A DNA stretch of 64,000 bases from an uncultured Christensenellaceae bacterium (GTDB lineage: Bacteria > Bacillota > Clostridia > Christensenellales > CAG-314): NCBI GenBank assembly GCA_910587795.1, contig CAJUNH010000004.1:85614-149613 (forward strand), in the 5' to 3' direction. Position numbers and translations under genes: made by a program. Below, piece by piece: positions 18,254 through 27,138 of the stretch. How positions within the stretch are numbered: the first letter of the stretch is position 1; each line of letters begins with the position of its first letter. A model generated the notes under the pieces. That model was not told the origin of the DNA, made no database searches, and saw only the letters and a list, made by a program, of their open reading frames with translations.

Positions 18254-18266
18254 TTCGTTTTAGGTT
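18254..18266 (+). repeat. 13-base direct repeat, left copy
   Basis: TTCGTTTTAGGTT. An identical copy lies at 20205-20217, on the far side of the nuclease/HEPN-like gene pair. This copy also forms an inverted repeat with AACCTAAAA at about 18288-18297. Confidence 0.5.
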
Positions 18267-18327
18267 GTCTATGAGTAGGAAAACCAACCTAAAATGAATG
18301 TATGGACTTGCAGTTTAATGCTACTTG

Positions 18328-19596
18328 TTATATACAAGCACCCGCCACAGTGCCATTTAAATTATATTTATTTTCTAAACTTTGCAAACCTTTTGTTTTA
18401 ATGGTCTCTAACAATTTTATATCTGCTGATAATATCTCGATTTGATGCTCTATACTTTTTGCTTGATTATTTAAATTAGCATTATCCTTTTGCAAACCTG
18501 TAATTTTTCTTTGTAATTCTATAATTTCGTTACTTGAAATAGGCGCATAAGCTTCTTTAATTAAAGAAATAAGCTGTTCTCTATCTATTAGTCTAATGTG
18601 AGCTTCTTGCGCATAGTCTTTCGCTTGCTTTGTAAAATGACTATTCGTTATCACCCAAGCATTTTTTGTTTTGTATTTTGCCATTGATCCATAAACTTCA
18701 TATAAGGCGTGAATACCAACCATACCTGAATACAACTTGCATTGCACGCTAATTGTATTATCTACAATCAAATCAGCCCCGCAGTCGCCACTTCCCTTTG
18801 TCATTGTTACAGAATGGTTGAGTTGTCTAAACATTTTTTCGCAATAGGCTTCAAACTCTAGACCAGTTAGAGTATCTACATATTCTATTCCACCCCGCTT
18901 GGCAATTGCTTTACGCTCAATATCACGTAATTTATTTTGTTGGTCAAATATACTAGATGTGTTATTAGAAATATCAACTTTAATTATTCTTAACTGTTCA
19001 TTAAATTTGGCTATCTGACTTTCTATTACAGCTTTAATTTTTGTTATTCTTGCATTCTTTTTTCTTAATTTAGTAAAAACAACTATCCCTATACAAATTA
19101 GAATTGGAATAATGATTATAGTTCCCAGTGGTAAATAGTAAGAGTTCGTTTCGCCGATAGACTTAATCTCATAGACTTCGTTATCTGATAGCTTGTATTC
19201 AATTTTAACAATTTGATAATTATCAGCAATATAACAAGCTTTCTGATAGCTCGCCGAAGGGTCTAACATATGTATTGCTATCGTAATTTTTTTATTCTTT
19301 TTGACCGTGTAGGATATCAGATTGGGATAACTAAAAATTTCTTTTGTATTCTTATCTTGACAATATAATATGATTTCGTTCGTGTTTATAACAATTGTGT
19401 CGTTTGTTGCATTTATAATTTCGCCATCGGCATAGACGCCACTAACATTATGTATAGAGAAAGTACCTACCTTCCTTACTAATTTAGAATATTTAGCTGT
19501 ATCACTCCAAACATAAAATCCCGTAATGGAATAGAACCCGACAATAATGCCTATTATCAAACATACTAACACAAAATAACCAATAACTTTTTTCAT
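18328..19596 (-). CDS. membrane-anchored Mrr-like restriction endonuclease
   Basis: A 422-residue protein. One membrane segment at about 5-27 and another at about 157-178 frame an extracytoplasmic beta-rich part. A coiled coil (about 180-225) leads to a Mrr-type catalytic domain at about 240-340: TGLEFEAYCEKMF, GSGDCGADLIV (catalytic Asp) and SVQCK (catalytic Gln-x-Lys), i.e. a PD-(D/E)xK nuclease fold. A second coiled coil closes the protein. Mrr-type enzymes cut modified foreign DNA. Membrane anchoring suggests action at incoming DNA. The HEPN-like gene lies 21 bases upstream in the same operon, which suggests a two-gene defence unit; that is inference. Confidence 0.8.
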   Translation of the reverse strand: MKKVIGYFVLVCLIIGIIVGFYSITGFYVWSDTAKYSKLVRKVGTFSIHNVSGVYADGEIINATNDTIVINTNEIILYCQDKNTKEIFSYPNLISYTVKKNKKITIAIHMLDPSASYQKACYIADNYQIVKIEYKLSDNEVYEIKSIGETNSYYLPLGTIIIIPILICIGIVVFTKLRKKNARITKIKAVIESQIAKFNEQLRIIKVDISNNTSSIFDQQNKLRDIERKAIAKRGGIEYVDTLTGLEFEAYCEKMFRQLNHSVTMTKGSGDCGADLIVDNTISVQCKLYSGMVGIHALYEVYGSMAKYKTKNAWVITNSHFTKQAKDYAQEAHIRLIDREQLISLIKEAYAPISSNEIIELQRKITGLQKDNANLNNQAKSIEHQIEILSADIKLLETIKTKGLQSLENKYNLNGTVAGACI

Positions 19597-19617
19597 AGTA
19601 ATTTAAAAATTGATAAT

Positions 19618-20118
19618 TCAATTGGATTGGTTTATCTTTTGTCTACTCTCTATGTATTTTATTAAGCAACGCGAGTACAAGTTCATAAAATCTAATTCGC
19701 TTTTTTTAGGTGTAAAATTATAGCGCCAATCGTTATTTGCTAACTTATTCTCGTCTAATAATCTAAGTAAATTACTATTCCCATTATCCATATTATTAAA
19801 TAAGTGTTGCACTTCACTTTGAATATTCAAGGGAAATTTTTCAAAAAGAAGCTTTAAATTATGAACCTTGTTCGTTTTAGGATAATCTATTTTTTCTAAT
19901 TCAAGAATGCAACAACTTAAATATTCAATGGCATAAGTATAACACAATATACTTGGTATAATTGTGTTGATATAATTTTTATCGAACTCTTGATTTTTTA
20001 ACAAATTTGCCGACCTAAAATATGAACGCCCTAAATATAGCAATAAATCCCAGTGCCCGTCAAAAGATACTGTATAATCCCATAAATTATTGTGTGAGTG
20101 AATATCTGTCACTTTCAT
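19618..20118 (-). CDS. HEPN-like helical protein partnered with the Mrr-like nuclease
   Basis: The start is ATG 20118, six bases behind AGAGGT; a longer frame to 20151 is less likely. The 166-residue product is alpha-helical and resembles HEPN-type proteins in texture (helix with SFRSANLL-like YFRSANLLKN, then IPSILCYTYAIEYLSCC and HNLKLLFEKF). The RNase motif RxxxxH is not evident, so it may be a non-catalytic HEPN or an unrelated helical protein. It is first in a two-gene operon with a visible promoter. Confidence 0.6.
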   Translation of the reverse strand: MKVTDIHSHNNLWDYTVSFDGHWDLLLYLGRSYFRSANLLKNQEFDKNYINTIIPSILCYTYAIEYLSCCILELEKIDYPKTNKVHNLKLLFEKFPLNIQSEVQHLFNNMDNGNSNLLRLLDENKLANNDWRYNFTPKKSELDFMNLYSRCLIKYIESRQKINQSN

Positions 20119-20141
20119 AACAATACCTCTATTTATGATAA

Positions 20142-20170
20142 AGTATATCACTTTTCACCATAAAAGTAAA
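20142..20170 (-). promoter_or_regulatory. promoter of the HEPN-like/Mrr-like operon
   Basis: On the minus strand TTTACT (20165-20170), 17-base spacer, TATACT (20142-20147), about 24 bases before the start codon. Confidence 0.55.
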
Positions 20171-20204
20171 TACTTTTGTTGTAAAAGAATTAGCTATGGA
20201 AAAA

Positions 20205-20217
20205 TTCGTTTTAGGTT
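20205..20217 (+). repeat. 13-base direct repeat, right copy
   Basis: TTCGTTTTAGGTT, identical to 18254-18266. Nearby CGAACC/GGTTCG (about 20248-20275) forms a further small inverted repeat. Confidence 0.5.
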
Positions 20218-20347
20218 ATTACTGCTCCACCATTAGTAAATGATACGAACCATAATGAAAATTATCGGTTCGTTTTATTTTACAAAGTTAATATTCGGGT
20301 TTAAAATTGAAAGGTGATTTGTAAAATAGTAATTATGAGGAAATACT

Positions 20348-20575
20348 ATGAAAAATCAAAAATACGCTGTTTGTAATGAATGTAAAAGTAAATTTCTTAA
20401 ATCTAGTTCAGTGATGGAATCTCTATGTCCGGAGTGCGCAAGTATTATATACGGTTATCCAAATTGTAACCATATTTTTAAAAACGGCAGATGCATACAG
20501 TGCTATTGGAATGGAAGCCGAAGTGATTATATAAAACATTGTTTGGATATCAATGACAAAGAAAATAAAAATTAA
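20348..20575 (+). CDS. small zinc-ribbon protein
   Basis: A 75-residue protein with GAGGAA upstream of ATG 20348. It has CNECKSKF and CPECASI (two CxxC pairs, residues about 9-31) and a second set CNH and CIQC (about 41-54), so it likely binds zinc through one or two ribbons. No enzymatic domain. Stand-alone gene in the accessory zone; function unknown. Confidence 0.6.
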   Translation: MKNQKYAVCNECKSKFLKSSSVMESLCPECASIIYGYPNCNHIFKNGRCIQCYWNGSRSDYIKHCLDINDKENKN

Positions 20576-20772
20576 ATAAATAAGACGGTTGTACTGCTTT
20601 TTTAATTATTATATTAGGTAATTAAAGTAAAAAGTTTTTACAATCTAAGATTAATTATGAAAACGCGATAGTATCGCTCGAATTTTATCAAGTACTCGCC
20701 ACAGGGTCTTGAATATAGTTTTGAATAAAATAAAAGCTGTGAGATCATGCTGACCTCTCGGCGTTTGTTTTA

Positions 20773-21353
20773 TCAATAATCTATCAATCTTCCGTTATCG
20801 TCCCATTTGCCGAACATTATACCTTGACGTGTGTTTTTAATAAACTTCTGTAAGCGACTATTAAATAATTCGGGCTGTTTTTTCTTTATTTGTATTGTAT
20901 CAATTCACACGCGCCTATATAAGGGCGGAAAACTCATATAATTGTCCCATACCGTTTTATCCGCCTGCAATGCCGTTAATATCGTTTCGTCAATCACAAA
21001 ACCTCTTTCGGACATATCGGGTAATACCGCTCGTCCAGCATCAGTCATTTTACCTAGCTTTTCCGTACGGCGGCAGCGTTCTTTATTTAATTTGGACCAT
21101 AAAGATTTAGCCTTACGCGGAGCGAACTTTTGTGCCGTAATACCGTTTTCGAGCTTCTTGGCTGTACTGTCTATCCATCGAAACACATTGCCTCTTCAAC
21201 GGCGTCTATATACCAAAATACATTATCGCTTTTCGGTTCGCCGCGCTTTACTATACACCAACATTCTTTTTCGATTGCATAATATTTAGAAAGCCAATCT
21301 CTAAATTCTTCTCGGTTGCAAACGCTTAATAAATTGTTTATTTCAATACTCAT
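20773..21353 (-). pseudogene. decayed YdeI/OmpD-associated family gene (frameshifts)
   Basis: Three minus-strand pieces in different frames together match the YdeI family layout: N-terminus from ATG 21353 (REEFRDWLSKYY, IDAVEEAMCFDG), a middle piece (RWIDSTAKKLENG, KFAPRKAKSLWSKLNK, MTDAGRAVLP, FPPLYRRV) and a C-terminal piece (KQPELFNSRLQKFI, ending at 20773). Frameshifts fall near 21175-21190 and near 20900. The start overlaps the HxlR regulator stop by four bases, so the two formed an operon. Sequencing error in two places is the alternative. Confidence 0.8.
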
Positions 21354-21745
21354 TGCTCCAACAAATCCTTTATTTGTTCTTCCGTATATGGGCTTACGTA
21401 ATCGGGAGCGCATAAATGCGTTTGGCTCCACGTCATCATTTGCGTAAGGATAGGCACAAAACTTTTACCGAGTTCTGTCAAGGTATATTCTACTTTGGGC
21501 GGAACTTCTTTATAAATTTCACGGTGAATAAAGCCGTCGTCTTCTAACTCTCGCAACTGTTTAGTTAGAGTTGATTGCGTAATACCGTCTATTCTTCTTA
21601 ATAGTTCGCCGAAACGCTGTACTTTGCTTACGGCAATATACCACATAATGAGAAATTTCCACTTTCCGCTTAATACGGATTGCAACGTGCTCATAGGGAC
21701 GCACCGCATCATAACTTCTCTTTTTCTAAATTTATTATCTGTCAT
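21350..21745 (-). CDS. HxlR-family winged-helix regulator
   Basis: The start is ATG 21745 behind AAGGAG; the longer frame to 21799 overlaps the operator region. The 131-residue product has the HxlR pattern: LSGKWKFLIMWYI, RFGELLRRIDGITQSTLTKQLRELEDDGFIHRE and VEYTLTELGKSF. These small dimeric regulators respond to reactive aldehydes, thiol stress or drugs in known cases. It is divergent from the radical SAM gene, with palindromes between them. The downstream YdeI-like gene in its operon is broken. Confidence 0.88.
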   Translation of the reverse strand: MTDNKFRKREVMMRCVPMSTLQSVLSGKWKFLIMWYIAVSKVQRFGELLRRIDGITQSTLTKQLRELEDDGFIHREIYKEVPPKVEYTLTELGKSFVPILTQMMTWSQTHLCAPDYVSPYTEEQIKDLLEQ

Positions 21746-21797
21746 AGTAAAACTCCTTATTTTTATTATAGCGAAATGCAAATGGCAAGTCAATCGC

Positions 21798-21854
21798 AAT
21801 AGTATTATTTTTAATACTATTACTAAATAAAGACAGTACTTGAAATTTAGTACT
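21798..21854. promoter_or_regulatory. two palindromes in the HxlR/radical SAM divergent region
   Basis: AATAGTATT (21798-21806)/AATACTATT (21813-21821) and AGTACT (21835-21840)/AGTACT (21849-21854). They are likely HxlR-type operators controlling both genes. Confidence 0.55.
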
Positions 21855-21897
21855 ATGCCGATTTATAATATAAAAAATATTAAAGGAAGGTATTAAT

Positions 21898-22782
21898 ATG
21901 CACTACACGGGAACGGTTTGGCGTCCGCCTTATGAGGCGTGGTCGGCTCTATTACAAGTTACAGCAGGTTGTACACATCATAAATGCAAATTTTGTACTT
22001 TATACGAAGATATACCGTTTAAATTCAAAATATCGTCTATGGAAGAAGTCGAGGAGGACTTAAAAGAGTTGCGTTACTTTACGCCTGATGTTACTAGACT
22101 GTTTTTAGTCGGGGCAAATCCGTTTGTATTGTCAACGGAAAAATTAAGACAAATAGCGTATTTATCTAAACAGTATCTTAACCGACTTAAAACTATCGGC
22201 TGTTTTGCTCGTATAACGGATATAACACCGAAAAGCGTTGAAGAGTTAAAGCAGTTGCGCAGCTGCGGTTATAACGGTATCACAATCGGCGTCGAAACGG
22301 GCGACGACGAGGCTTTATCGTTTATGCACAAGGGCTATACTTCTGCGGATATTTTAACACAGTGCAGTAAACTCGACGAAGCAGGTCTCGAATATAACTT
22401 TTTTTATCTGACGGGCATTTACGGTAAAGGAAAAAGCAAGCAGGGCGTTGAAAATACGCTAAAAGTATTTAATCAACTTAACCCGAAAATCGTCGGGGCA
22501 TCTATGCTGACAATTTACCCTGCGTCGGAATTATACGGCGAAATTCAAAACGGAAATTGGGCGGAAGAAAGCGAAACGGAAAAATACGAGGAATTGAAAA
22601 TGCTTGTAAACGGTTTGGATATTAAAACGCACTTTGCCGCTTTGGGTGCGTCGAACGCCGTCCAACTGCACGGGAATATACCGAGCGATAAAGCGGAATT
22701 GATTTCAATAATCGACGAAATTATAAGTCGTTTCGGTGAAAGCGAACTTAGAAATTATAGAAAGAATTTGAAACACCTTTAA
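21898..22782 (+). CDS. radical SAM protein
   Basis: A 294-residue protein with AAGGAAGG upstream. The iron-sulphur cluster motif is CTHHKCKFC at about residues 25-33 (C-x4-C-x2-C, as in part of the COG1032-type radical SAM proteins). A glycine-rich SAM-binding strand follows (RLFLVGANPF), and GITIGVETGDDEAL fits the family's later Gly-Glu region. No cobalamin-binding domain or extra cluster is visible. Substrate unknown. Divergent from an HxlR regulator, so it may be a stress-induced accessory enzyme. Confidence 0.85.
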   Translation: MHYTGTVWRPPYEAWSALLQVTAGCTHHKCKFCTLYEDIPFKFKISSMEEVEEDLKELRYFTPDVTRLFLVGANPFVLSTEKLRQIAYLSKQYLNRLKTIGCFARITDITPKSVEELKQLRSCGYNGITIGVETGDDEALSFMHKGYTSADILTQCSKLDEAGLEYNFFYLTGIYGKGKSKQGVENTLKVFNQLNPKIVGASMLTIYPASELYGEIQNGNWAEESETEKYEELKMLVNGLDIKTHFAALGASNAVQLHGNIPSDKAELISIIDEIISRFGESELRNYRKNLKHL

Positions 22783-22784
22783 TC

Positions 22785-22964
22785 TTAAAACCGCGCCGAC
22801 TTACAGCAGGGCGTATGCCTGTTTTGCTGCAAAAATCCAATAGATCCGTTGATACGGCGGTTTACTTCAATCTCCGCGGCAGAAAAAATGTAATCGCGTA
22901 CGATGTTTATGTTAAATACACCAAACTGCCATAGACTCTGCTGAAAACGGTGATTAAACTTCAA
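22785..22964 (-). CDS. possible 59-residue protein, TTG start
   Basis: An open frame of 60 codons from TTG 22964, with GGCGGAG 5 bases upstream and a promoter (TTGACA-18-TATAAG) just before that. The product starts KFNHRFQQSLWQFGVFN and contains SAAEIEVNRRINGSIGFLQQ. No family is recognised; it may be a remnant. It is convergent with the radical SAM gene. Confidence 0.4.
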   Translation of the reverse strand: MKFNHRFQQSLWQFGVFNINIVRDYIFSAAEIEVNRRINGSIGFLQQNRHTPCCKSARF

Positions 22965-22992
22965 TAGAGCTCCGCCTTTTATTGTTGTATAA

Positions 22993-23022
22993 CTTATAAA
23001 ACGTAATATATTTTTTTGTCAA
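22993..23022 (-). promoter_or_regulatory. promoter for the 59-codon frame
   Basis: On the minus strand TTGACA (23017-23022), 18-base spacer, TATAAG (22993-22998). Confidence 0.55.
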
Positions 23023-23089
23023 GGGTGCCGCGGGCTTTATAGCATACAAAAACCTTTCGGCGCAGTCGGCAAATTAATACACATTAAAA

Positions 23090-23129
23090 ACGTCCAAACT
23101 CTCAAATAATAATGAGCGTTTGGACGTTT
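23090..23129. terminator. hairpin terminator downstream of the leucine-rich-repeat gene
   Basis: CGTCCAAAC..TCA pairs with TGA..GTTTGGACG around an AT loop, flanked by A/T runs. Confidence 0.75.
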
Positions 23130-23184
23130 AATCATTTTACTGCAAAGAGGTATTATTTTTAAACACGCCGAGTATACATAAAAT

Positions 23185-25440
23185 TTAATCAGTAGCGGTA
23201 AATTTTATTTTCGGGTTCAGTTTTGTAAAATATTTTCTCATACGTTCGGGCGCGCAAACCGTTTCAAGGTTGACCGAATCGTCGAAACAACCGTCGGGCG
23301 AATACAGGCTTTGGGGCAGCGTAAGATGTTTTAGCTTTTTACAGCCTTTAAACGCTTCGCTCATTATTATTTCCACGCCTTCGGGTATAACAATGCTTTC
23401 AAGCTCCGATTCCGCAAAGGCTTCGGCGTATATCCGCATAACGGTACCTCCGGCAGGTATCACTGTCGTGGGGCAGCCCGCCCAAAGCTCTCTTTTTGTT
23501 AAGTTCAGCAGGCAGTTACCTTGCGAAGAAAATACTTCGTTGCCCTCGGCTACGGTTATTTTTTCCAGTTTGGGTTTAAACCTGAAACCCGCGTTAAAAA
23601 ATGATTTTGCCGTGGACGGTAACGAAATAACTTTAACGTTATCGCACTTATAAAACGATAGGTAGCCTATTTCTTCCACCCCTTCGGGGAAGTTAAGAAC
23701 CTCCAGTTTTTTGCACCCCTCAAAAGCGCAGCTTCCTATTGTTTTCAGTCCTTGGGGCATTTTCAGTTCGGTGACGTTCCCGCAATTATAAAAAGCATAT
23801 GCGCCTATTTCTTTCAATCCATCATCGAAAACAACGGCTTCCAGGTTGGAACATTCATTAAACGCGCTGTCGCCAACCGTTTCCAAACCGTAAGGAAAAG
23901 TGACGGATTTGATTCCCGTGCAAGAATCGAACGCCTTGTTTCCTATCTTTTTCACTCCGCGCGGAATAACAACATTCTCTAATTTTCCGCATTTATAAAA
24001 AGCGCCGTTTCCTATCTTGTCTATGCCGCTTTCCGGAATAACCGAGGAGTTGCAGCCGAGCACAAGCGTTTTGTTTTTGACGTCCACTATGCAGTCGTTT
24101 ACGCTTCGGTATTTTTTGTTTCCCTCGTCAACTGTTATCGAGCAGAGGTTTTCGCAGCCCTCAAACGCGCTGCCTGCTATCGCCGTGACAGAAGAAGATA
24201 TTACAACGCTCTCTAATTTCTTTTTACCTTTAAACGCCTTAGCCTTTATCGCCGTAACTCCGTCGGGTATAACTACGTTAACAGCCTTTCCGCGGTATTT
24301 GCGGATAGCGGTGCCGTCCATTTCAAAGTCGGGGTTTGATATCTTGCGTTGGATTTTCTCCGCCAAAGTACATCCTACAAACGCATCTCTGCTTATAAAG
24401 TCGGGGTCGGGCGGCAAAATTACGTCTTTAAGCGCACATCCCCAAAACGCGCTGTCGCCTATGTACTTAACCGAAGGCGGAATAACGGCTTCCTGCAGTT
24501 TTTCACAGCTTATAAACGCATATTTTTCAATTTTTACAAGTCCGTTGGGCATTACTGCTTTTTTTAGATTGCGGCAGCAGCGGAACGTGGCGGATTCTAT
24601 TGCCGTAATTCCATTGCCTATGGTTACGGAAGTTATCCCGCTCATTTCAAACGCTCCCGAACCTACTTTTACGGTACGGTCGGATATTACGACATCGCAT
24701 TGCAGGCTTTTGCAGTTTTGAAAGGCGTTTTTTTCAATGCGTTCAACATTTTCAAGATTGATTTTTTCCAGCTTTTCACATCCCTCAAACGCGCTTACGT
24801 CTAACTTTTTTACGCTTTCGGGTAAAACTATCTCTTTTAAAGACCTGCAATTAAGAAACGCATACCTGCCTATGCTTTTAACGCTTTCGGGAATATTAAT
24901 CTCTTTTAAATAATACTGACGGCAAAACGCGCCTTCGTTAATAGCCGTGATACTGCCGTCGTCGGGAATAACGGAATTTCGGCAGCCGGAAATAACCGTT
25001 CCCGTCGCCCTTTCAATTAAACAGTTTCCCTCCGAGCGGAAAACGGGGTTGTTTTCGTCGACGGTAATTTCTTTTAATCCGTAACAGTTGTTAAACGGCT
25101 GATACTTTTTGTCCAGTTTAACAAGCGAAGCGGGCAGATGAACTTTTTCAAGCGAACAGCAATGATTAAACGCCCACGGTCCCAGCTCCTCCAAGCCTTC
25201 TTGAAAAATTACTTCTTTTAGACTGTAACAGTGGTTAAACGCTTCTTTTCCAACTAATTTAAGCGTAGACGGAAATATCACGGATACGCAGCCCTCGCTT
25301 TCGAAGGCACAATTATGTATTTTTATTACGCCATCGGGCACGGCTATGTTGCAGCTTCCTTTAACGGGCGTTCTGTGTTTTAATACAACGTTATTTTCTA
25401 TTATACCGTAAAAGTCGTATTCGGTGTTTTTCGTTGCCAT
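23185..25440 (-). CDS. BspA-type leucine-rich-repeat protein (LRR_5)
   Basis: A 751-residue protein made almost wholly of about 23-residue LRR_5 units (pattern: IPxxVxxIGxxAFxxCxxLxxVxLP), about 25 to 30 of them, with interruptions where a DENNPVFRS-type segment occurs. BspA-like proteins usually bind host or bacterial surfaces. This one begins MATKNTEYDFYGI and lacks a signal peptide, cell-wall anchor or membrane segment, so it appears cytoplasmic unless exported another way. AT-rich upstream region with GGGAG before the start. Several long frames on the other strand are only mirror images of the repeats. Confidence 0.9.
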   Translation of the reverse strand: MATKNTEYDFYGIIENNVVLKHRTPVKGSCNIAVPDGVIKIHNCAFESEGCVSVIFPSTLKLVGKEAFNHCYSLKEVIFQEGLEELGPWAFNHCCSLEKVHLPASLVKLDKKYQPFNNCYGLKEITVDENNPVFRSEGNCLIERATGTVISGCRNSVIPDDGSITAINEGAFCRQYYLKEINIPESVKSIGRYAFLNCRSLKEIVLPESVKKLDVSAFEGCEKLEKINLENVERIEKNAFQNCKSLQCDVVISDRTVKVGSGAFEMSGITSVTIGNGITAIESATFRCCRNLKKAVMPNGLVKIEKYAFISCEKLQEAVIPPSVKYIGDSAFWGCALKDVILPPDPDFISRDAFVGCTLAEKIQRKISNPDFEMDGTAIRKYRGKAVNVVIPDGVTAIKAKAFKGKKKLESVVISSSVTAIAGSAFEGCENLCSITVDEGNKKYRSVNDCIVDVKNKTLVLGCNSSVIPESGIDKIGNGAFYKCGKLENVVIPRGVKKIGNKAFDSCTGIKSVTFPYGLETVGDSAFNECSNLEAVVFDDGLKEIGAYAFYNCGNVTELKMPQGLKTIGSCAFEGCKKLEVLNFPEGVEEIGYLSFYKCDNVKVISLPSTAKSFFNAGFRFKPKLEKITVAEGNEVFSSQGNCLLNLTKRELWAGCPTTVIPAGGTVMRIYAEAFAESELESIVIPEGVEIIMSEAFKGCKKLKHLTLPQSLYSPDGCFDDSVNLETVCAPERMRKYFTKLNPKIKFTATD

Positions 25441-25525
25441 ATTTTATTTCTCCCATATTATAGTAAACGTTATAGTAAGTTGCTGATTTTATTTGTTAAT
25501 TATGCGCTCTCTTGATAAGTCATTA

Positions 25526-27127
25526 CTATAAGGAATCTTTTAAACTATCTAGAAATAAATTGTAATATTCCAAAAATACGGCATAAGCGACTTCTTTATT
25601 CGTTTCAACCATTAATTTTGGAACGTCGGAGTTATCACTTTCATCCACATAAAATACGATCGCTTCGTCGTCTTTTATGTTATCGATTCGGTCTAACGGT
25701 TTTAATACGCAATATATTTTTTCGTCATACGGTATCACTGCAACCTGTTCAAAGATAATTTTTCGTCCGTTATTGTCCTTTAAAAGCAGAGGTCTAGTAT
25801 TTTCTTCATCAAGAAGTATATCAAGTATATCAAGGTCTTCTTCCGTTGCATTTTCTATAACGAATTCGTTTGTGTTAGTAATTTCTTTATTCACGTTTTC
25901 TTTTTGAGCTTTTGGATTACTTACTTTATCTATTATGGATTGCATAGAGTTTGTTATATTTTGTAAGTCGGTTAGATAGTCGTATCGTTCGGTCAGTTTA
26001 CCGGATGCAATAAGCGACTGAACATATTCGATAACGATTTTGCAATCGGATGAATCGATATGCAGACCGTATAAAATCAGTGTTTGCGCAATCATAGGGT
26101 GCATTGTAAGAATATAATCGTTATTAGCGCTCTTGTATCGATTGAGCAATCCTAGATTTGTAAGACGAATAATTTCGTTGGAGGATTGCAGTGCAAGAAC
26201 GTCAAGCAGAAATTTTTCGCTTATTTGAAACTGTTTGTATATAGCAAGCAAAGACAGTATTTTTTGCGAAACAGCATCGCTGATTATATCCGCAAAATCG
26301 GTAATTTTAAGGAATGAGCACAGATTGTTGGCTATCGTATCGAATTTGTCGTTTCCGTGAATATCGCCGTTGAAAGCATTTTTCTTCAAATATATTTCAC
26401 TCTTTTCACAGTAGTTTTTCAATGAGATATTTTGCTCGTTAAGCATTTGCGCAATCCAAATTATAGCTTGTGTATTTCCCAAAAACTCATTGTGTATATG
26501 CTTTTCAAAGTATTGCAGATCGTTTGGCTCAAAACTCGAATAATAGTTTTTAAAAATCTTTGTTGTTACAGAAACATCTAATTCTGTAATTTCTTTGTTA
26601 AGAATTTCGCAAGGCAGCGTAAGTTTTTTACGTGTAGTAATTAAAATTTTACATTGAAACAGTTCGAGTAAGCTGTTTATAAATTTTTCGTTTAAATTAT
26701 TAACGTTGTCAATTAGCAGAATAACGTTATCGCTTAATTTTTTTACGGCGTTGCCTAAAATATTCAGCGCTAAGTCTTTATCCTGACTGGCTACTTGTGC
26801 ATATTGTGCTATCACTTCGGAGCTGTAATCTATTTGTAATAATAAGTTTTTAATAGTTGCGTCCTGTTTGTCTTCAAAAACAATTGTGCGCGGACATAAA
26901 AGATTGGAAGACTGTACAAAACGCTTTGCCAAAGTCGTTTTGCCTATGCCTCCAATACCGTATAGTACGGCAATGCGTTTATTTTGTTTAAAAAACCAGT
27001 CATTTAATGCGTTGATTTCTTGTTCTCTGCCCACAAAATATCTTTCAAGCGTTGTATTTTCGGACTGTAAAACGGGCTTAGCACTATTGATAACAGATAA
27101 ATTTCTTTTGAGTTCTTCTGTGTTCAT
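25526..27127 (-). CDS. STAND/NB-ARC NTPase with C-terminal DUF1292 domain
   Basis: A 533-residue protein. NB-ARC domain: a conserved lead FVGREQEINAL (about 31-41), Walker A GIGGIGKTT (57-65), Walker B VILLIDN (about 134-140) and KILITTR (about 163-169), then a winged-helix-like part with MHPMIAQTLI. There is no long repeat sensor domain. The last about 85 residues match the DUF1292 pattern (DNNGRKIIFEQVAVIPYDE, YCVLKPLDRI, DDEAIVFYVDE, VFLEYYNLF). DUF1292 is usually a free small protein. STAND NTPases sense invaders and trigger an effector. The upstream gene, 11 bases away, encodes a membrane protein that could be that effector. Role in defence is inference. Confidence 0.8.
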   Translation of the reverse strand: MNTEELKRNLSVINSAKPVLQSENTTLERYFVGREQEINALNDWFFKQNKRIAVLYGIGGIGKTTLAKRFVQSSNLLCPRTIVFEDKQDATIKNLLLQIDYSSEVIAQYAQVASQDKDLALNILGNAVKKLSDNVILLIDNVNNLNEKFINSLLELFQCKILITTRKKLTLPCEILNKEITELDVSVTTKIFKNYYSSFEPNDLQYFEKHIHNEFLGNTQAIIWIAQMLNEQNISLKNYCEKSEIYLKKNAFNGDIHGNDKFDTIANNLCSFLKITDFADIISDAVSQKILSLLAIYKQFQISEKFLLDVLALQSSNEIIRLTNLGLLNRYKSANNDYILTMHPMIAQTLILYGLHIDSSDCKIVIEYVQSLIASGKLTERYDYLTDLQNITNSMQSIIDKVSNPKAQKENVNKEITNTNEFVIENATEEDLDILDILLDEENTRPLLLKDNNGRKIIFEQVAVIPYDEKIYCVLKPLDRIDNIKDDEAIVFYVDESDNSDVPKLMVETNKEVAYAVFLEYYNLFLDSLKDSL

Positions 27128-27138
27128 TGTAATCCTCC

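Noticed and set aside
18254..20217. The 13-base repeats as tRNA attachment sites
   Set aside because: They do not overlap the tRNA 3' end and no integrase gene is present, so a classic tRNA-att integration is not supported.
24017..24721. 234-residue + strand frame in the leucine-rich-repeat gene
   Set aside because: It mirrors the repeats of the minus-strand gene and has no ribosome site.
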